Below, in pieces: positions 17,988-27,071 of a stretch of DNA of 64,000 nt; positions within the stretch are counted from its first letter, which is position 1, and each line of letters starts with the position of its first letter. Position numbers and translations under genes: made by a program. Under the pieces are notes generated by a model. That model ran no database searches. It was given only the letters and a program-made list of their open reading frames with translations, and had not been told where the DNA came from. The stretch is from positions 930,001 through 994,000 of the forward strand of contig NZ_CP033897.1 in assembly GCF_003813985.1 (NCBI RefSeq), read 5' to 3'. The stretch comes from Corynebacterium gerontici. Lineage in GTDB: Bacteria > Actinomycetota > Actinomycetes > Mycobacteriales > Mycobacteriaceae.

Positions 17988-19250
17988 CTAAAGTTGGGTC
18001 AGCCAAAGTTCAACCGTGTCGCCCGGCTGCGCGGCTTCTGCGTGGGGTTCGCGGTGGATCAACCCGCGCACAGCAGACAACGATGCCACACGGTGAGAGC
18101 CCACACCACCGGCTAGGGCAGGGGTGGCAAGCAGGCGCTGTTGCATCTCCACACGAGCCGGAATGAATAACTCGCGCGGGCCATTGGCGCGAATCTCAGC
18201 TCCCAGTGTTGCGGGAACCTTGAGGGGATCCGAGCTGCGTGCCACGCTCATGCCGGATAGGCGGCGCAAAGCAGGGGCCACAAACAAATAGAAGGACACA
18301 AAGGCGCTCACCGGGTTGCCAGGCAGGCAGAGCACGGTGGTGGAGTTGTGCCCTGAGTGAAACACTCCAGCGCCCTGCGGCTTGCCGGGCTGCATAGCGA
18401 CGGAACCGAACCACATGTCCTTCGAGCCAAGTACTTCTTTGATCACATCGAAAGCGCCAGCGGAAACTCCACCAGTAGTAACGATCAGGTCACTGGCAGC
18501 CGCCGCTTCCTGCATCGCCTTCTCGCATTCCTTTGGATCATCAGACACGTGGCGTTGCGTCACGTTCGCTCCAGCGTTGCGCAACAATTCGGCAATCATC
18601 GGGCGATTCGAGTCAGGAATCTGGCCTGGACCGGGCACTTCACCTGCTGGAACGAGTTCATCGCCGCTGGAAAACACTGTGACGTTCGGGAGGGCATACG
18701 CTTCAATCTCGTGCACCCCGCAGGACACCAACGCTGCAATGGTGCCCGCGTCGATGGCAGTGCCAGCGGCAATGATCACATCACCCGGCTGCGCGTCTTC
18801 ACCCCTCGGGCGTATATGGCTGCGATCAGGTGTGGCGTGAAGAATCCTTACCTGCTGTGGAAGCGCGGCCGCACCGGGTTGCTGGTCGGTGTTCTCAACG
18901 GGCACCACTAGCAGATCTTCGGTGTGCTCTCCGGTAGGCGCACCCGTCATGATGCGCGCGGCTTTTCCGGTGGGAACCTCCGTGGGGGAAGCGCCTGCTG
19001 GAATATCTGCAGCTACTTCGAGATCCCAGGGGCCTTCACCGTGCAGATCGGCCGCATGCACTAGGTAGCCGTCCATCGCGGAGTTGCTGAAGGCCGGCAC
19101 AGCAAGTATCGCTGTAACGTCCTTCGCCAATACCCGTCCTTTTGCCGCCGGCAGCGGAATACGCTGCGAAGGAAGGGGAGAAAGTAAATCGAGCACCGCT
19201 TCCCGGTGCTGCTTGACGGTGCGATCAAAATTGCTGTGCGTGCAAGACAT
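17988..19250 (-). CDS. moeA: Molybdopterin molybdenumtransferase
   Basis: This 420-residue enzyme inserts molybdate into adenylylated molybdopterin. The MoeA core is visible: NSAMDGYLVH near the N-terminus, the GEVPGPGQIPDSN region, the molybdopterin-binding TTGGVSAGAFDVIK and CLPGNPVSAFVSF. A C-terminal beta domain of the MoeA domain IV type begins after residue 340. Its substrate would come from a Mog-type enzyme, which makes the divergent Mog of 13558-14067 of interest. It lies 21 bases after moaA and 7 bases before moaC. Confidence 0.95.
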   Translation of the reverse strand: MSCTHSNFDRTVKQHREAVLDLLSPLPSQRIPLPAAKGRVLAKDVTAILAVPAFSNSAMDGYLVHAADLHGEGPWDLEVAADIPAGASPTEVPTGKAARIMTGAPTGEHTEDLLVVPVENTDQQPGAAALPQQVRILHATPDRSHIRPRGEDAQPGDVIIAAGTAIDAGTIAALVSCGVHEIEAYALPNVTVFSSGDELVPAGEVPGPGQIPDSNRPMIAELLRNAGANVTQRHVSDDPKECEKAMQEAAAASDLIVTTGGVSAGAFDVIKEVLGSKDMWFGSVAMQPGKPQGAGVFHSGHNSTTVLCLPGNPVSAFVSFYLFVAPALRRLSGMSVARSSDPLKVPATLGAEIRANGPRELFIPARVEMQQRLLATPALAGGVGSHRVASLSAVRGLIHREPHAEAAQPGDTVELWLTQL

Positions 19251-19271
19251 AAGCCAACTCCTCCTAGACCT

Positions 19272-20354
19272 TCAGCCGCCAATGGCGGACATTGTGCGAT
19301 CCGGCTGCACAAAAGCCGGATCATTGATGCCGTGACCTAAGGCTTTGCCCCACATGGCCTGCGCCCAAGCCTCGGCAATCGTCGCGTCATCGGCACCTGC
19401 GCGCATGAGATCTCGAAGGCTCGTCTCCGAATGAGCAAAGAGACAATTACGGATAGCGCCGTCGGTGGTCAGTCTAGTGCGGTCGCAATCCCCACAGAAG
19501 GGGTGCGTGACCGAGGCGATAATGCCAATTGTGCCTTGGTAGGCCGAAGATGTGACATTCCACAAAGCGGCGGGAGCAGAACCGCGGGGGACGCTCGCCG
19601 GGGTCATGGAGAACTCTTCGGAGAGCATCCCAATGATCTCTTCGGCCGTGACCATATCCTCGCGCTTCCACAAATTGCGCGGCCCGATGGGCATTTGCTC
19701 AATGAAGCGCAGCTGACACCCGCGCTGCAATGCGAAGCGGGCAAGTGGCACCACGTCGGACTCATTAACGCCCTTCATCACCACAGTATTGATTTTCACC
19801 GGTGAAAAACCCACTCGGATTGCCGCGTCAATGCCCTTGATCGCATCCGCGAGGCGGTCGCGCCGGGTCAGTGCCAGATAGCGCTGCGGATCGAGCGTGT
19901 CCAGTGAGAGGTTCACCCTGTTCAAACCAGCGTTCCTCAATGTTTGCGCGCGCTTGTCTAATCCGAGCGCATTGGAAGTCAAGGCAGTGCTGATAGCTTT
20001 GCCTGTCCGGGTGCGTAGCTTCGCTGACTCCGCCACTATGTGCTCCAATGAGCGCCTCATGAGTGGTTCGCCGCCGGTGAAGCGCACCTGCTCCACCCCG
20101 AGCCTGTTCACTGCGATGCGGATGAGCCTCAGCACCTCATCATCGCTGAGTGCTTCTTCGCTGGGGATCCACTCCATTCCCTCTGCTGGCATGCAGTACG
20201 TGCAGCGCAGGTTGCAGCGATCTGTGAGTGAGACGCGTAAATCTTTGGCTACTCGCCCACATTGATCGCGCAGCTCACCGACCCCTTCGCGCAGCAGTGG
20301 CTGCCCGCTCGGGGCGGTGCTGCGGATGGCTGGCATGGCAAGCTGAACGCTCAA
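19272..20354 (-). CDS. moaA: GTP 3',8-cyclase (radical SAM)
   Basis: This 360-residue enzyme starts molybdenum cofactor synthesis by rearranging GTP. The N-terminal radical-SAM motif is DRCNLRCTYCMP and the second Fe-S site is CGDCDRTRLTTDG...NC. The conserved C-terminal GG is present (SAIGG). The start is TTG at 20354, chosen because AAGGAAGGA lies 6 bases before it; the next ATG at 20336 has no such site. It heads the moaA-moeA-moaC-mobA unit. Confidence 0.95.
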   Translation of the reverse strand: MSVQLAMPAIRSTAPSGQPLLREGVGELRDQCGRVAKDLRVSLTDRCNLRCTYCMPAEGMEWIPSEEALSDDEVLRLIRIAVNRLGVEQVRFTGGEPLMRRSLEHIVAESAKLRTRTGKAISTALTSNALGLDKRAQTLRNAGLNRVNLSLDTLDPQRYLALTRRDRLADAIKGIDAAIRVGFSPVKINTVVMKGVNESDVVPLARFALQRGCQLRFIEQMPIGPRNLWKREDMVTAEEIIGMLSEEFSMTPASVPRGSAPAALWNVTSSAYQGTIGIIASVTHPFCGDCDRTRLTTDGAIRNCLFAHSETSLRDLMRAGADDATIAEAWAQAMWGKALGHGINDPAFVQPDRTMSAIGG

Positions 20355-20394
20355 CTCAGATCCTTCCTTGGGTTGAAGTTCGGATATCTGCCAT

Positions 20395-20426
20395 ATTTTA
20401 CGGCAATAATGGTGTTAATTCACCAT
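20395..20426 (-). promoter_or_regulatory. Possible moaA promoter with an overlapping inverted repeat
   Basis: On the minus strand TAAAAT (20400-20395) is a candidate -10, giving a leader of about 35 bases to the TTG start. Just upstream, ATGGTG (20409-20414) and CACCAT (20421-20426) are perfect complements around a 6-base spacer and would cover the -35 region, as expected of a repressor site. The 86-base gap is too short for a Moco riboswitch. Confidence 0.4.
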
Positions 20427-20440
20427 GGGCTGAGCTGATC

Positions 20441-22195
20441 TTAATGCTCTCGCCTTGGCGGTGTGGTGTTGCCGGGTGAATCGGCGCCGGGGCCTTGAAG
20501 CGCAATTACATCGTAGTCGCCCGCAGCGAGGTGTTCGCGCAGATCGATCTTGTCAAACTTTCCCACGGAAGTCTTATCAATGTGCTGCACAAAGGCCCAG
20601 TACTCCGGCAGCATCCAGTTTGGGAAACTATCGCGTAGCGCATCGCGAAGGCGCTCCGCTGTCTCTGCGTTCGCCTCGACGCCGTCGACAAGCCTCGTCA
20701 CAGCCAGGGGGCGCTCTCCCCACTTCGTGTCCGGGTAACCGACCACGGCGGCCTCCACTACAACCTTCTGGTTCATGATGGCGTTTTCCAACATGGCGGA
20801 GTAGATCCACTCGCCGCCAGAGCGAATCACATCGCGCGCACGATCTTTCACGGTGAGGAAGCCGTCGCGCGTCACCGAACCCACGTCGCCGGTGCGCAAC
20901 CATCCATCCGGTGTGAATTGCTCCGGCGCATCATCCACCTCGTGCTCGCGGAATGTTGAAGCAACGCCACCAGCTTCTTCGGTCTCAGAGTGATAGTACG
21001 AACCGGTGACCCAATTGCCTCGAACCTGAATTTCACCCTGATTGCGGTCGGTGGAACTCATCACCTCACCATCATTCACCACCCGGAATTCAAGCGAGGC
21101 GGGGAAGCGGCCCTGCGAGATGCGGTATTCGCGCCTAGTTTCTCCAGACACACCCGAAGGTGGCCGCGCCACCGTGCCGATCGCTAGCGTTTCCGTCATG
21201 CCCCACACGTGCACGACGTCCACGCCATAGCGCTGCTCCCACAAGTCAATGAGCATGGGGGGAACCGCCGAGCCGCCAACGAAAATCTCCTGCAAACTCA
21301 TACGCTCCGGCGCGTTGCGCATGTAGTGAACCATGAGCTGAATCCACAGGGTGGGCACGCCATTGGCAACACGAGGATGGGACGTGGCGATCATGTGCGC
21401 CAACGAGGGGCCTGACACATCGGCGCCGGGGAAGATCAACGGAGTGCCAGACATGAACGCGGCAATCGGAACGCACCAACTCAGAATGTGATAGATCGGC
21501 ACGCAGCACAGAAAGGATTGGCCGTGAGCCACGGCCACGGAGTCGGTGGTGCGGAGGTTCATCGCCTGCAGGTAGAGCGCACGGTGCGAATAAGCCACGC
21601 CCTTCGGTGCGCCGGTGGTGCCGGTGGAATAGCAGATCGCTGCGGCGGTCGTTTCTTCAAGCACCGGCCAATGAAAAACGGTGCTTTTGCCGTCGAGAAG
21701 CTTCTCATACCCATAGCAAGCAATGTGCTCGGGTATGTGGGCTGCTGCCTGGGCGATGTCGGAACGGCCGATGAATACCACAGCTCGGACAAACGGGCAG
21801 CCGCCTGACAAAATAGAGCCCAACTGCTTGGCAAGGCGTTGATCCGCCACGATGACCTCATCCTGCGCGTGATTGATGATGTGGCGGATCTGATCATTCA
21901 TCAATTGCTTATTTAGTGGATTGAACACAGCTCCCATGCACGCCACGGCGAAGAGAGTTTCCAGGTGTTCATTGCAGTTGTACATGAAACTGCCCACACG
22001 CTGATCGCCGTTAATGCCCAAATCATCGCGTAGGGCGTGGGCGAACGCTGCGGCTCGGGCGGCAACCTCACCAAAGCTGGATGCCTGTGGAACTTCGCCT
22101 TCAAAGGTGGTCACGGGCGTCGTTGAATACACAGTGGCGCCGTAGCTGAGGATTCTTTGAAGGTTCAGTGGCAATTCCTGCATCGTGCTCTGCAT
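20441..22195 (-). CDS. Fatty-acyl-CoA ligase (AMP-forming)
   Basis: This enzyme of the ANL superfamily, 584 residues, activates a carboxylic acid as acyl-AMP and then acyl-CoA. The AMP-binding loop YSTGTTGAPKGVAYSH, the VWGMTETLA motif, the TGDVG motif and the RDVIRSGGEWI hinge followed by a C-terminal Lys (TSVGKFDK) are all intact. The overall pattern is that of medium- or long-chain ligases; the exact acid cannot be told. The frame is open to 22360, but ATG 22195 is preferred because TAGGGT lies exactly 7 bases upstream and the family N-terminus (MQELPLNLQRIL) follows. It is a single-gene unit. Confidence 0.88.
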   Translation of the reverse strand: MQSTMQELPLNLQRILSYGATVYSTTPVTTFEGEVPQASSFGEVAARAAAFAHALRDDLGINGDQRVGSFMYNCNEHLETLFAVACMGAVFNPLNKQLMNDQIRHIINHAQDEVIVADQRLAKQLGSILSGGCPFVRAVVFIGRSDIAQAAAHIPEHIACYGYEKLLDGKSTVFHWPVLEETTAAAICYSTGTTGAPKGVAYSHRALYLQAMNLRTTDSVAVAHGQSFLCCVPIYHILSWCVPIAAFMSGTPLIFPGADVSGPSLAHMIATSHPRVANGVPTLWIQLMVHYMRNAPERMSLQEIFVGGSAVPPMLIDLWEQRYGVDVVHVWGMTETLAIGTVARPPSGVSGETRREYRISQGRFPASLEFRVVNDGEVMSSTDRNQGEIQVRGNWVTGSYYHSETEEAGGVASTFREHEVDDAPEQFTPDGWLRTGDVGSVTRDGFLTVKDRARDVIRSGGEWIYSAMLENAIMNQKVVVEAAVVGYPDTKWGERPLAVTRLVDGVEANAETAERLRDALRDSFPNWMLPEYWAFVQHIDKTSVGKFDKIDLREHLAAGDYDVIALQGPGADSPGNTTPPRREH

Positions 22196-22202
22196 GTCAA
22201 TA

Positions 22203-22208
22203 ACCCTA
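22203..22208 (-). promoter_or_regulatory. -10 element for leaderless acyl-CoA ligase
   Basis: TAGGGT on the minus strand ends 7 bases before the ATG at 22195. This fits a leaderless transcript and argues against the 55-residue upstream extension of the frame. Confidence 0.5.
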
Positions 22209-22567
22209 ATCGTTTCCGGCGCGTCGAATATCGCGTAGCAAAGAAAACTGCGATACACTCCGGGATAGAACTTTGCAGCGATCAACGCGCGGGTTCTTTC
22301 GCCGGGCAATAATGACGCCGGCGAGGTCACATCTTGAGGTTTCAAGCTTATCGACGCCAACCGCCCGCCCTCAGCTTTCTGTGTGAGGTGCCTGGCGGCA
22401 CGCCGGGCCTTTTAAGTACCGGGATGTGTCAGCACTACCACCAGCACGTGAATGCTGAATAATCAAACACCACGGCATGCTCGATTTTTAGGCGTGAATC
22501 TGCATGAGAGGCTCAGCTTCGCGGCGACCTGTCATGAAGTTCAAAGAGCAGCGACGAAAGGATATCT
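22209..22567 (+). other. Divergent intergenic region and rho leader
   Basis: This stretch holds the region upstream of the acyl-CoA ligase on one side and of rho on the other. The only clear structure is the hairpin at 22389-22412. A+T-rich sequence at 22455-22490 (including GAATAATC) is a likely place for a rho promoter, but I cannot point to a convincing -35/-10 pair. AAAGGA lies just before the rho GTG. No small gene with a ribosome site is evident. Confidence 0.5.
22389..22412 (+). terminator. Terminator-like hairpin upstream of rho
   Basis: GCCTGGCG (22389-22396) pairs with CGCCGGGC (22400-22407) across a 3-base loop, 8 bp with one G-U pair, followed by CTTTT. It reads toward rho, 160 bases before its start. 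It could stop antisense transcripts leaving the ligase gene or attenuate rho if the rho promoter lies upstream. Confidence 0.45.
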
Positions 22568-24469
22568 GTGAGCCAAACAGATCAAGGCGCTACGCGCCAA
22601 GAAGCGAACTTAGCGGGACTCCGTCTGCCGGAATTGCGCAAGATCGCGGCCCAAATGGGCCTTCGGGGGGTATCCGCATTGCGCAAGAACGACTTGATCG
22701 CGGCGATCAAGGGTGCGCAATCCGGTGACCAGCAGACGGTCGAACATAGCGTGCGCAAAGGCAAGCAGCGCGTGTATGGGGAGGAAAACGAATCTAAGGA
22801 CAACAAGGCTCCCGAGTCTGATACTAAGACCGAAGCCAAAGAAGCCGGCCAAGAGCAGGAAGAACACCATGGTCGCGGACGTCGTCGCCGTGCCGTGCGG
22901 GCTTCACACGTCGATCCTGCGGAGCAGCAGGAGACGAGTGAAGAATCGAAGGACGATGCCGATGAGCAGCGCTATGAATCTCGCTCGGCAGCTCGTCGTG
23001 CGCGCCGGAACAGGGCGCGCCGCGATCAACAGGACGAGCCTCGTCAGGAACAGCGCCAAGAACAACGCCACGACGAAAACGACGAATCTGCGGATGCGGC
23101 AGACAACCTTGAGGCGCGCAACAACAACCGCGACAACCGCGAGAACCGCGAGAACCGCGACAACCGCGGCCAGCGCAACAACCGCGACGACAGCAACGAA
23201 CGTGGCAACCGTCGGAACCGTCGCAACCGCCGTGGTCGCGACGATAATCGCAACGACAATCGAGACAACCGCGACAACAGAAACGAACAGAACCAGGGTC
23301 GCGAAGATGAAAACCTACTCGACGTGGCCGGCATCCTGGACATTGTGGACAACAACGTGGCCTTCATCCGCACCACCGGCTACCACTCGGGTCCCGCCGA
23401 TGTGTACGTGAACTCCCAGATGGTTCGTCGCTTCGGTCTTCGTGCCGGTGACGCCATCATCGGCAAGGCTCGCCCCAACAACGATCAGGGCGGTCGTGGG
23501 CGCAACCGCCAGAAGTACAACCCGCTGGTGCGCGTCGAATCGGTCAATGGCGTTGGCGTTGAAGAAGCGAAGCAGCGCCCGCAGTTTTCCAAGCTCACTC
23601 CGCTGTACCCAAACCAGCGCCTGCGCCTGGAAACTGATCCGAAGGTGCTCACCACCCGTGTGATTGACCTGATCATGCCGATTGGCAAGGGCCAGCGTGC
23701 CCTGATCGTGTCTCCACCGAAGGCTGGTAAGACCACGATCTTGCAGAACATTGCGAATGCGATCGCTACGAATAACCCCGAGTGCTACCTCATGGTGGTG
23801 CTGGTGGACGAGCGTCCGGAAGAAGTGACGGACATGCAGCGAAGCGTCAAGGGCGAGGTGATTGCCTCTACCTTCGACCGTCCACCAAGCGAACACACCG
23901 CTGTGGCTGAGCTTGCCATTGAGCGCGCCAAGCGCCTGGTGGAGCAGGGGATGGACGTGGTGGTCTTGCTGGACTCCATTACTCGTTTGGGTCGCGCCTA
24001 CAACAACAGCTCCCCGGCGTCCGGCCGCATCCTTTCCGGCGGTGTGGACTCCAACGCTTTGTACCCGCCGAAGCGCTTCTTGGGCGCAGCCCGCAATATC
24101 GAAAACGGCGGATCGCTCACAATCATCGCCACCGCAATGGTGGAGACCGGCTCCGCTGGCGACACCGTGATTTTCGAGGAGTTCAAGGGCACCGGCAACG
24201 CAGAGCTCAAGCTGGATCGCAAGATCTCCGAGCGCCGCGTGTTCCCGGCCGTGGATGTCAATCCTTCCGGCACCCGCAAGGACGAACTGCTGCTGCCTCC
24301 AGAGGAAGCGCGTGTGATGCACAAGCTGCGCCGCATCCTCTCCGCGTTGGATTCTCAGGCTGCTATTGATCTGTTGATTAAGCAGTTGAAGAAGACCCGC
24401 AACAATGGCGAGTTCCTCATGCAGGTGATGTCTTCGGCTCCAATGGCTGCCGATTCGGAAGAGGAGTAA
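22568..24469 (+). CDS. rho: Transcription termination factor Rho with a large disordered insertion
   Basis: This hexameric RNA helicase of 633 residues releases RNA polymerase at Rho-dependent terminators. The N-terminal SAP-like domain ([20 protein letters not shown]) is followed by a long charged segment, residues about 70-250, very rich in Arg, Asn, Asp and Gln. The cold-shock-like RNA-binding domain begins near [12 protein letters not shown], and the ATPase core has [23 protein letters not shown] and [16 protein letters not shown]. coli Rho is about 420 residues, so the extra length is the insertion, which is common in actinobacteria. The GTG start has AAAGGA 7 bases upstream. Confidence 0.97.
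   Translation: MSQTDQGATRQEANLAGLRLPELRKIAAQMGLRGVSALRKNDLIAAIKGAQSGDQQTVEHSVRKGKQRVYGEENESKDNKAPESDTKTEAKEAGQEQEEHHGRGRRRRAVRASHVDPAEQQETSEESKDDADEQRYESRSAARRARRNRARRDQQDEPRQEQRQEQRHDENDESADAADNLEARNNNRDNRENRENRDNRGQRNNRDDSNERGNRRNRRNRRGRDDNRNDNRDNRDNRNEQNQGREDENLLDVAGILDIVDNNVAFIRTTGYHSGPADVYVNSQMVRRFGLRAGDAIIGKARPNNDQGGRGRNRQKYNPLVRVESVNGVGVEEAKQRPQFSKLTPLYPNQRLRLETDPKVLTTRVIDLIMPIGKGQRALIVSPPKAGKTTILQNIANAIATNNPECYLMVVLVDERPEEVTDMQRSVKGEVIASTFDRPPSEHTAVAELAIERAKRLVEQGMDVVVLLDSITRLGRAYNNSSPASGRILSGGVDSNALYPPKRFLGAARNIENGGSLTIIATAMVETGSAGDTVIFEEFKGTGNAELKLDRKISERRVFPAVDVNPSGTRKDELLLPPEEARVMHKLRRILSALDSQAAIDLLIKQLKKTRNNGEFLMQVMSSAPMAADSEEE
23104..23300 (+). repeat. Low-complexity Arg/Asn-coding repeat inside rho
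   Basis: The DNA is built of variants of an AACCGCGA(C/G) unit encoding Asn-Arg-Asp or Asn-Arg-Glu triplets, followed by more irregular Arg/Asn/Asp codons. It lies wholly in the disordered segment of Rho. Such a tract could vary in length between strains. Confidence 0.85.
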
Positions 24470-24476
24470 TTCCACA

Positions 24477-25550
24477 GTGGCAAAGCAAGTTTCGGCGGTA
24501 GACGATATTGTCGCCGAATACCAGGGCATCGAGATGCAGATGGCCGATCCGGAAACGATGGGCGACCAGGCACTCTTTCGCAAGCTCTCCAAGCGCTACT
24601 CGGAGCTGCAGCCGATCATCACGGTAAACAACCAGTTGGTGCAGGCTCGTGATGATCACGAGGCTGCGGCCGAGATGGCGCATGAGGACGCGGAGTTCAA
24701 GGAAGAAGCTCAGCGCCTCGAAGGCGAGATTGTAGAGCTGGAGGAAAAGCTCGCTGATCTGCTGGCTCCACGCGATCCCCACGATGCGGATGACATCGTG
24801 ATGGAGGTCAAGGCCGGTGCCGGCGGGGAAGAAGCTGCACTGTTTGCTGGCGAGTTGGTGCGCATGTACCAGCGCTACGCCGATAAGCACGGCTTCGCAG
24901 TGGAGGTGCTCGGACTTTCCGAATCCGACCTCGGTGGCGTGAAGGACATGACCTTATCCATCAAATCCAAGCAGCCCTCGCGCGACGGAGCCTGGAGCGT
25001 GTTCAAGTTCGAAGGTGGCGTGCACCGAGTGCAGCGTGTTCCCGTGACCGAATCGCAGGGTCGAATCCAGACTTCTGCCGCAGGTGTGCTGGTGTATCCA
25101 GAGCCTGACGAGGTGGGCGAGGTGGAGATCGATGAAAAGGATCTTCGCGTCGACGTCTATCGTTCCTCCGGCAAGGGTGGCCAGGGCGTGAATACCACTG
25201 ACTCCGCCGTGCGCATCACTCACTTGCCTACGGGCTTGGTGGTGACCTGCCAGAAGGAGCGCTCGCAGATCCAGAATAAGGCGCGTGCGATGCAGGTGCT
25301 TGCGGCGCGTTTGCAGGCGATTGCTGAGGAAGAGGCCAACGCCGAAGCCGCCGAGGGGCGCGCAGCGCAGATCCGCACCATGGATCGCTCGGAGCGTATC
25401 CGCACCTATAACTGGCCCGAGAACCGAATCTCGGATCATCGCATCGGTTTTAAGGCCAACAATCTGGACTCGGTGCTCGGTGGCGATTTGGATGATTTGT
25501 TCACCGCGCTGCAGGCCGCCGAGCGCGCAGAACGCCTGGAAGCGGAGTAA
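24477..25550 (+). CDS. prfA: Peptide chain release factor 1
   Basis: This 357-residue factor recognises UAA and UAG and releases the finished peptide on the ribosome. The codon-reading PxT motif is PVT in [13 protein letters not shown] and the catalytic GGQ lies in [15 protein letters not shown]. The length is normal. The GTG start has GAGGAG 10 bases upstream and lies 7 bases after rho. The next gene encodes its methyltransferase. Confidence 0.97.
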   Translation: MAKQVSAVDDIVAEYQGIEMQMADPETMGDQALFRKLSKRYSELQPIITVNNQLVQARDDHEAAAEMAHEDAEFKEEAQRLEGEIVELEEKLADLLAPRDPHDADDIVMEVKAGAGGEEAALFAGELVRMYQRYADKHGFAVEVLGLSESDLGGVKDMTLSIKSKQPSRDGAWSVFKFEGGVHRVQRVPVTESQGRIQTSAAGVLVYPEPDEVGEVEIDEKDLRVDVYRSSGKGGQGVNTTDSAVRITHLPTGLVVTCQKERSQIQNKARAMQVLAARLQAIAEEEANAEAAEGRAAQIRTMDRSERIRTYNWPENRISDHRIGFKANNLDSVLGGDLDDLFTALQAAERAERLEAE

Positions 25551-25558
25551 CCATCACC

Positions 25559-26413
25559 GTGACGCAACTAGCTCAGGCATTGCGTCGAGCCGAGGCCATT
25601 CTGGCAAAAGCCGGAGTGGCCTCTCCGCTTGTCGACGCCAAACTACTCGCAGCCAACCGCTTGGCATGTTCGCCGATGGAGCTTCATTTCCGAATGGGTG
25701 ACGCCGCCCCCGAAGGATTCTGGGAGGACATTGAGCGTCGCGCTCAGCGAGAACCGCTCCAGCACATCACCGGCGTGGCATATTTTGGCCCGTTGGAGTT
25801 GAAGGTAGGCCCAGGCGTGTTTGTGCCGCGCCCAGAAACTGAAGTGCTCGCCGATTGGGCAGTGCGCCGCACCAAGCCCGGCGACACGGTCGTGGATCTG
25901 TGCACTGGTTCGGGAGCACTCGCCGCGTATGTCGCTTCTTTCGCTGACGCGAAGGTGTGGGCCGTCGAGCAGTCGGAGGAAGCTATCGCCTATGCGCGGC
26001 AGAATCTTCCCACTGCAGTGACGTTGGTGCAAGGGGACGCGGGGGACGTCGAAAAGCTTGGAGGCCTTGCGCGTCTTCGTGGCAAGGTGGACGTGCTGGT
26101 GAGTAACCCGCCCTACGTGCCGGAATCGGACGCTCTGCCAGCCGAGGTTTATCACGACCCATACGAAGCCGTATTTGCAGGCGCTGATGGCATGGAGCTT
26201 ATTCCGCGCCTGCTCGATGTAGCATATGCGCTGCTTGGAGATGGCGGTGTGTTGGCGGTGGAACATGATGACGCCACCTCGGTTGAAGTTCAAAAGGCGT
26301 TCTCGGCTGCCGGTTTTGATGAGGTGGAGGTGTTGAAGGATCTCACCGGTACACCACGCTTTGTTACGGGGAGTAAACTGTCTGCGCAGCCGCTGAAAGA
26401 AGAGGAAAGATAG
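25559..26413 (+). CDS. prmC: Release factor glutamine methyltransferase
   Basis: This 284-residue SAM-dependent enzyme methylates the Gln of the GGQ motif in release factors. It has an N-terminal helical domain, the SAM-binding loop VVDLCTGSGALAAYVA and the catalytic VSNPPYVPE. It lies 8 bases after prfA, its likely substrate gene, with a GTG start. A copy of the dispersed 11-mer lies at 26047-26057 (codons for Val-Glu-Lys). Confidence 0.95.
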   Translation: MTQLAQALRRAEAILAKAGVASPLVDAKLLAANRLACSPMELHFRMGDAAPEGFWEDIERRAQREPLQHITGVAYFGPLELKVGPGVFVPRPETEVLADWAVRRTKPGDTVVDLCTGSGALAAYVASFADAKVWAVEQSEEAIAYARQNLPTAVTLVQGDAGDVEKLGGLARLRGKVDVLVSNPPYVPESDALPAEVYHDPYEAVFAGADGMELIPRLLDVAYALLGDGGVLAVEHDDATSVEVQKAFSAAGFDEVEVLKDLTGTPRFVTGSKLSAQPLKEEER

Positions 26414-26417
26414 CAAC

Positions 26418-27071
26418 GTGAGCAGAATCTTTGATTGCAGCACCAGTGCCAACCGTGAAGCAGGGATTGCTGCGGCGAGTTCCGCAGTGGCCGATGGTCG
26501 CCTTGTGGTGCTGCCAACCGACACACTGTACGGGCTCGGTTGCGATGCCTTTAATAATCAGGCGGTAGCGAACCTCCTGGCAACAAAACGCCGTGGCCCC
26601 GACATGCCGGTGCCCGTGCTTGTGGGAAGCTGGGATACGGCGCGCGGTCTAGTCCACAACTTTGACCACCGCCTGCAAACGCTTATCGAGGCCTTCTGGC
26701 CGGGTGCTTTGAGCATCGTCGTGCCCCAAGCTCCGAGCTTGCCGTGGAATCTTGGCGATACGCGAGGCACGGTTCTTTTGCGCATGCCGCTGCACCCAGT
26801 GGCTATCGAGCTGCTCCGCGCCACCGGGCCGATGGCAGTATCCAGCGCAAACCTCACAGGGCACACCCCGCCAACTACTGCAGTGGCTGCAAAGCAGCAA
26901 CTTGGCGACGCTGTGAGCGTGTACCTCAACGGCGGCGAATCCCCAGTAGGGGAAGCCTCCACAATCATTGACGTCTCGGGTTCCAAGCCGCGAGTTTTGC
27001 GTGAGGGGGCCGTGACTGCCGCGCGGATTGCTGAGGTGCTTGGCTCCGAAGTGGAGTTGAAGCAGAAGTAA
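26418..27071 (+). CDS. L-threonylcarbamoyladenylate synthase (Sua5/YrdC/YwlC family)
   Basis: This 217-residue protein makes threonylcarbamoyl-AMP from threonine, bicarbonate and ATP, for the t6A base of ANN-reading tRNAs. The family core is visible: VVLPTDTLYGLGCDAF, then KRRGPDMPVPVLVG, FWPGALSIVVP and AVSSANLTGHTPPTT. The GTG start has GGAAAG upstream and lies 4 bases after prmC. The last base of its stop is shared with the start of the next gene. Confidence 0.93.
   Translation: MSRIFDCSTSANREAGIAAASSAVADGRLVVLPTDTLYGLGCDAFNNQAVANLLATKRRGPDMPVPVLVGSWDTARGLVHNFDHRLQTLIEAFWPGALSIVVPQAPSLPWNLGDTRGTVLLRMPLHPVAIELLRATGPMAVSSANLTGHTPPTTAVAAKQQLGDAVSVYLNGGESPVGEASTIIDVSGSKPRVLREGAVTAARIAEVLGSEVELKQK

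Noticed and set aside
20355..20440. Moco riboswitch before moaA
   Set aside because: The 86-base gap is too short for the known aptamer, and no matching core is seen.
22196..22360. 55-residue N-terminal extension of the acyl-CoA ligase
   Set aside because: It is not family-like, and the -10 element TAGGGT falls inside it, 7 bases before ATG 22195.
23315..24592. 425-codon minus-strand frame over rho
   Set aside because: It is a shadow of rho with the same codon-bias origin and no motif.
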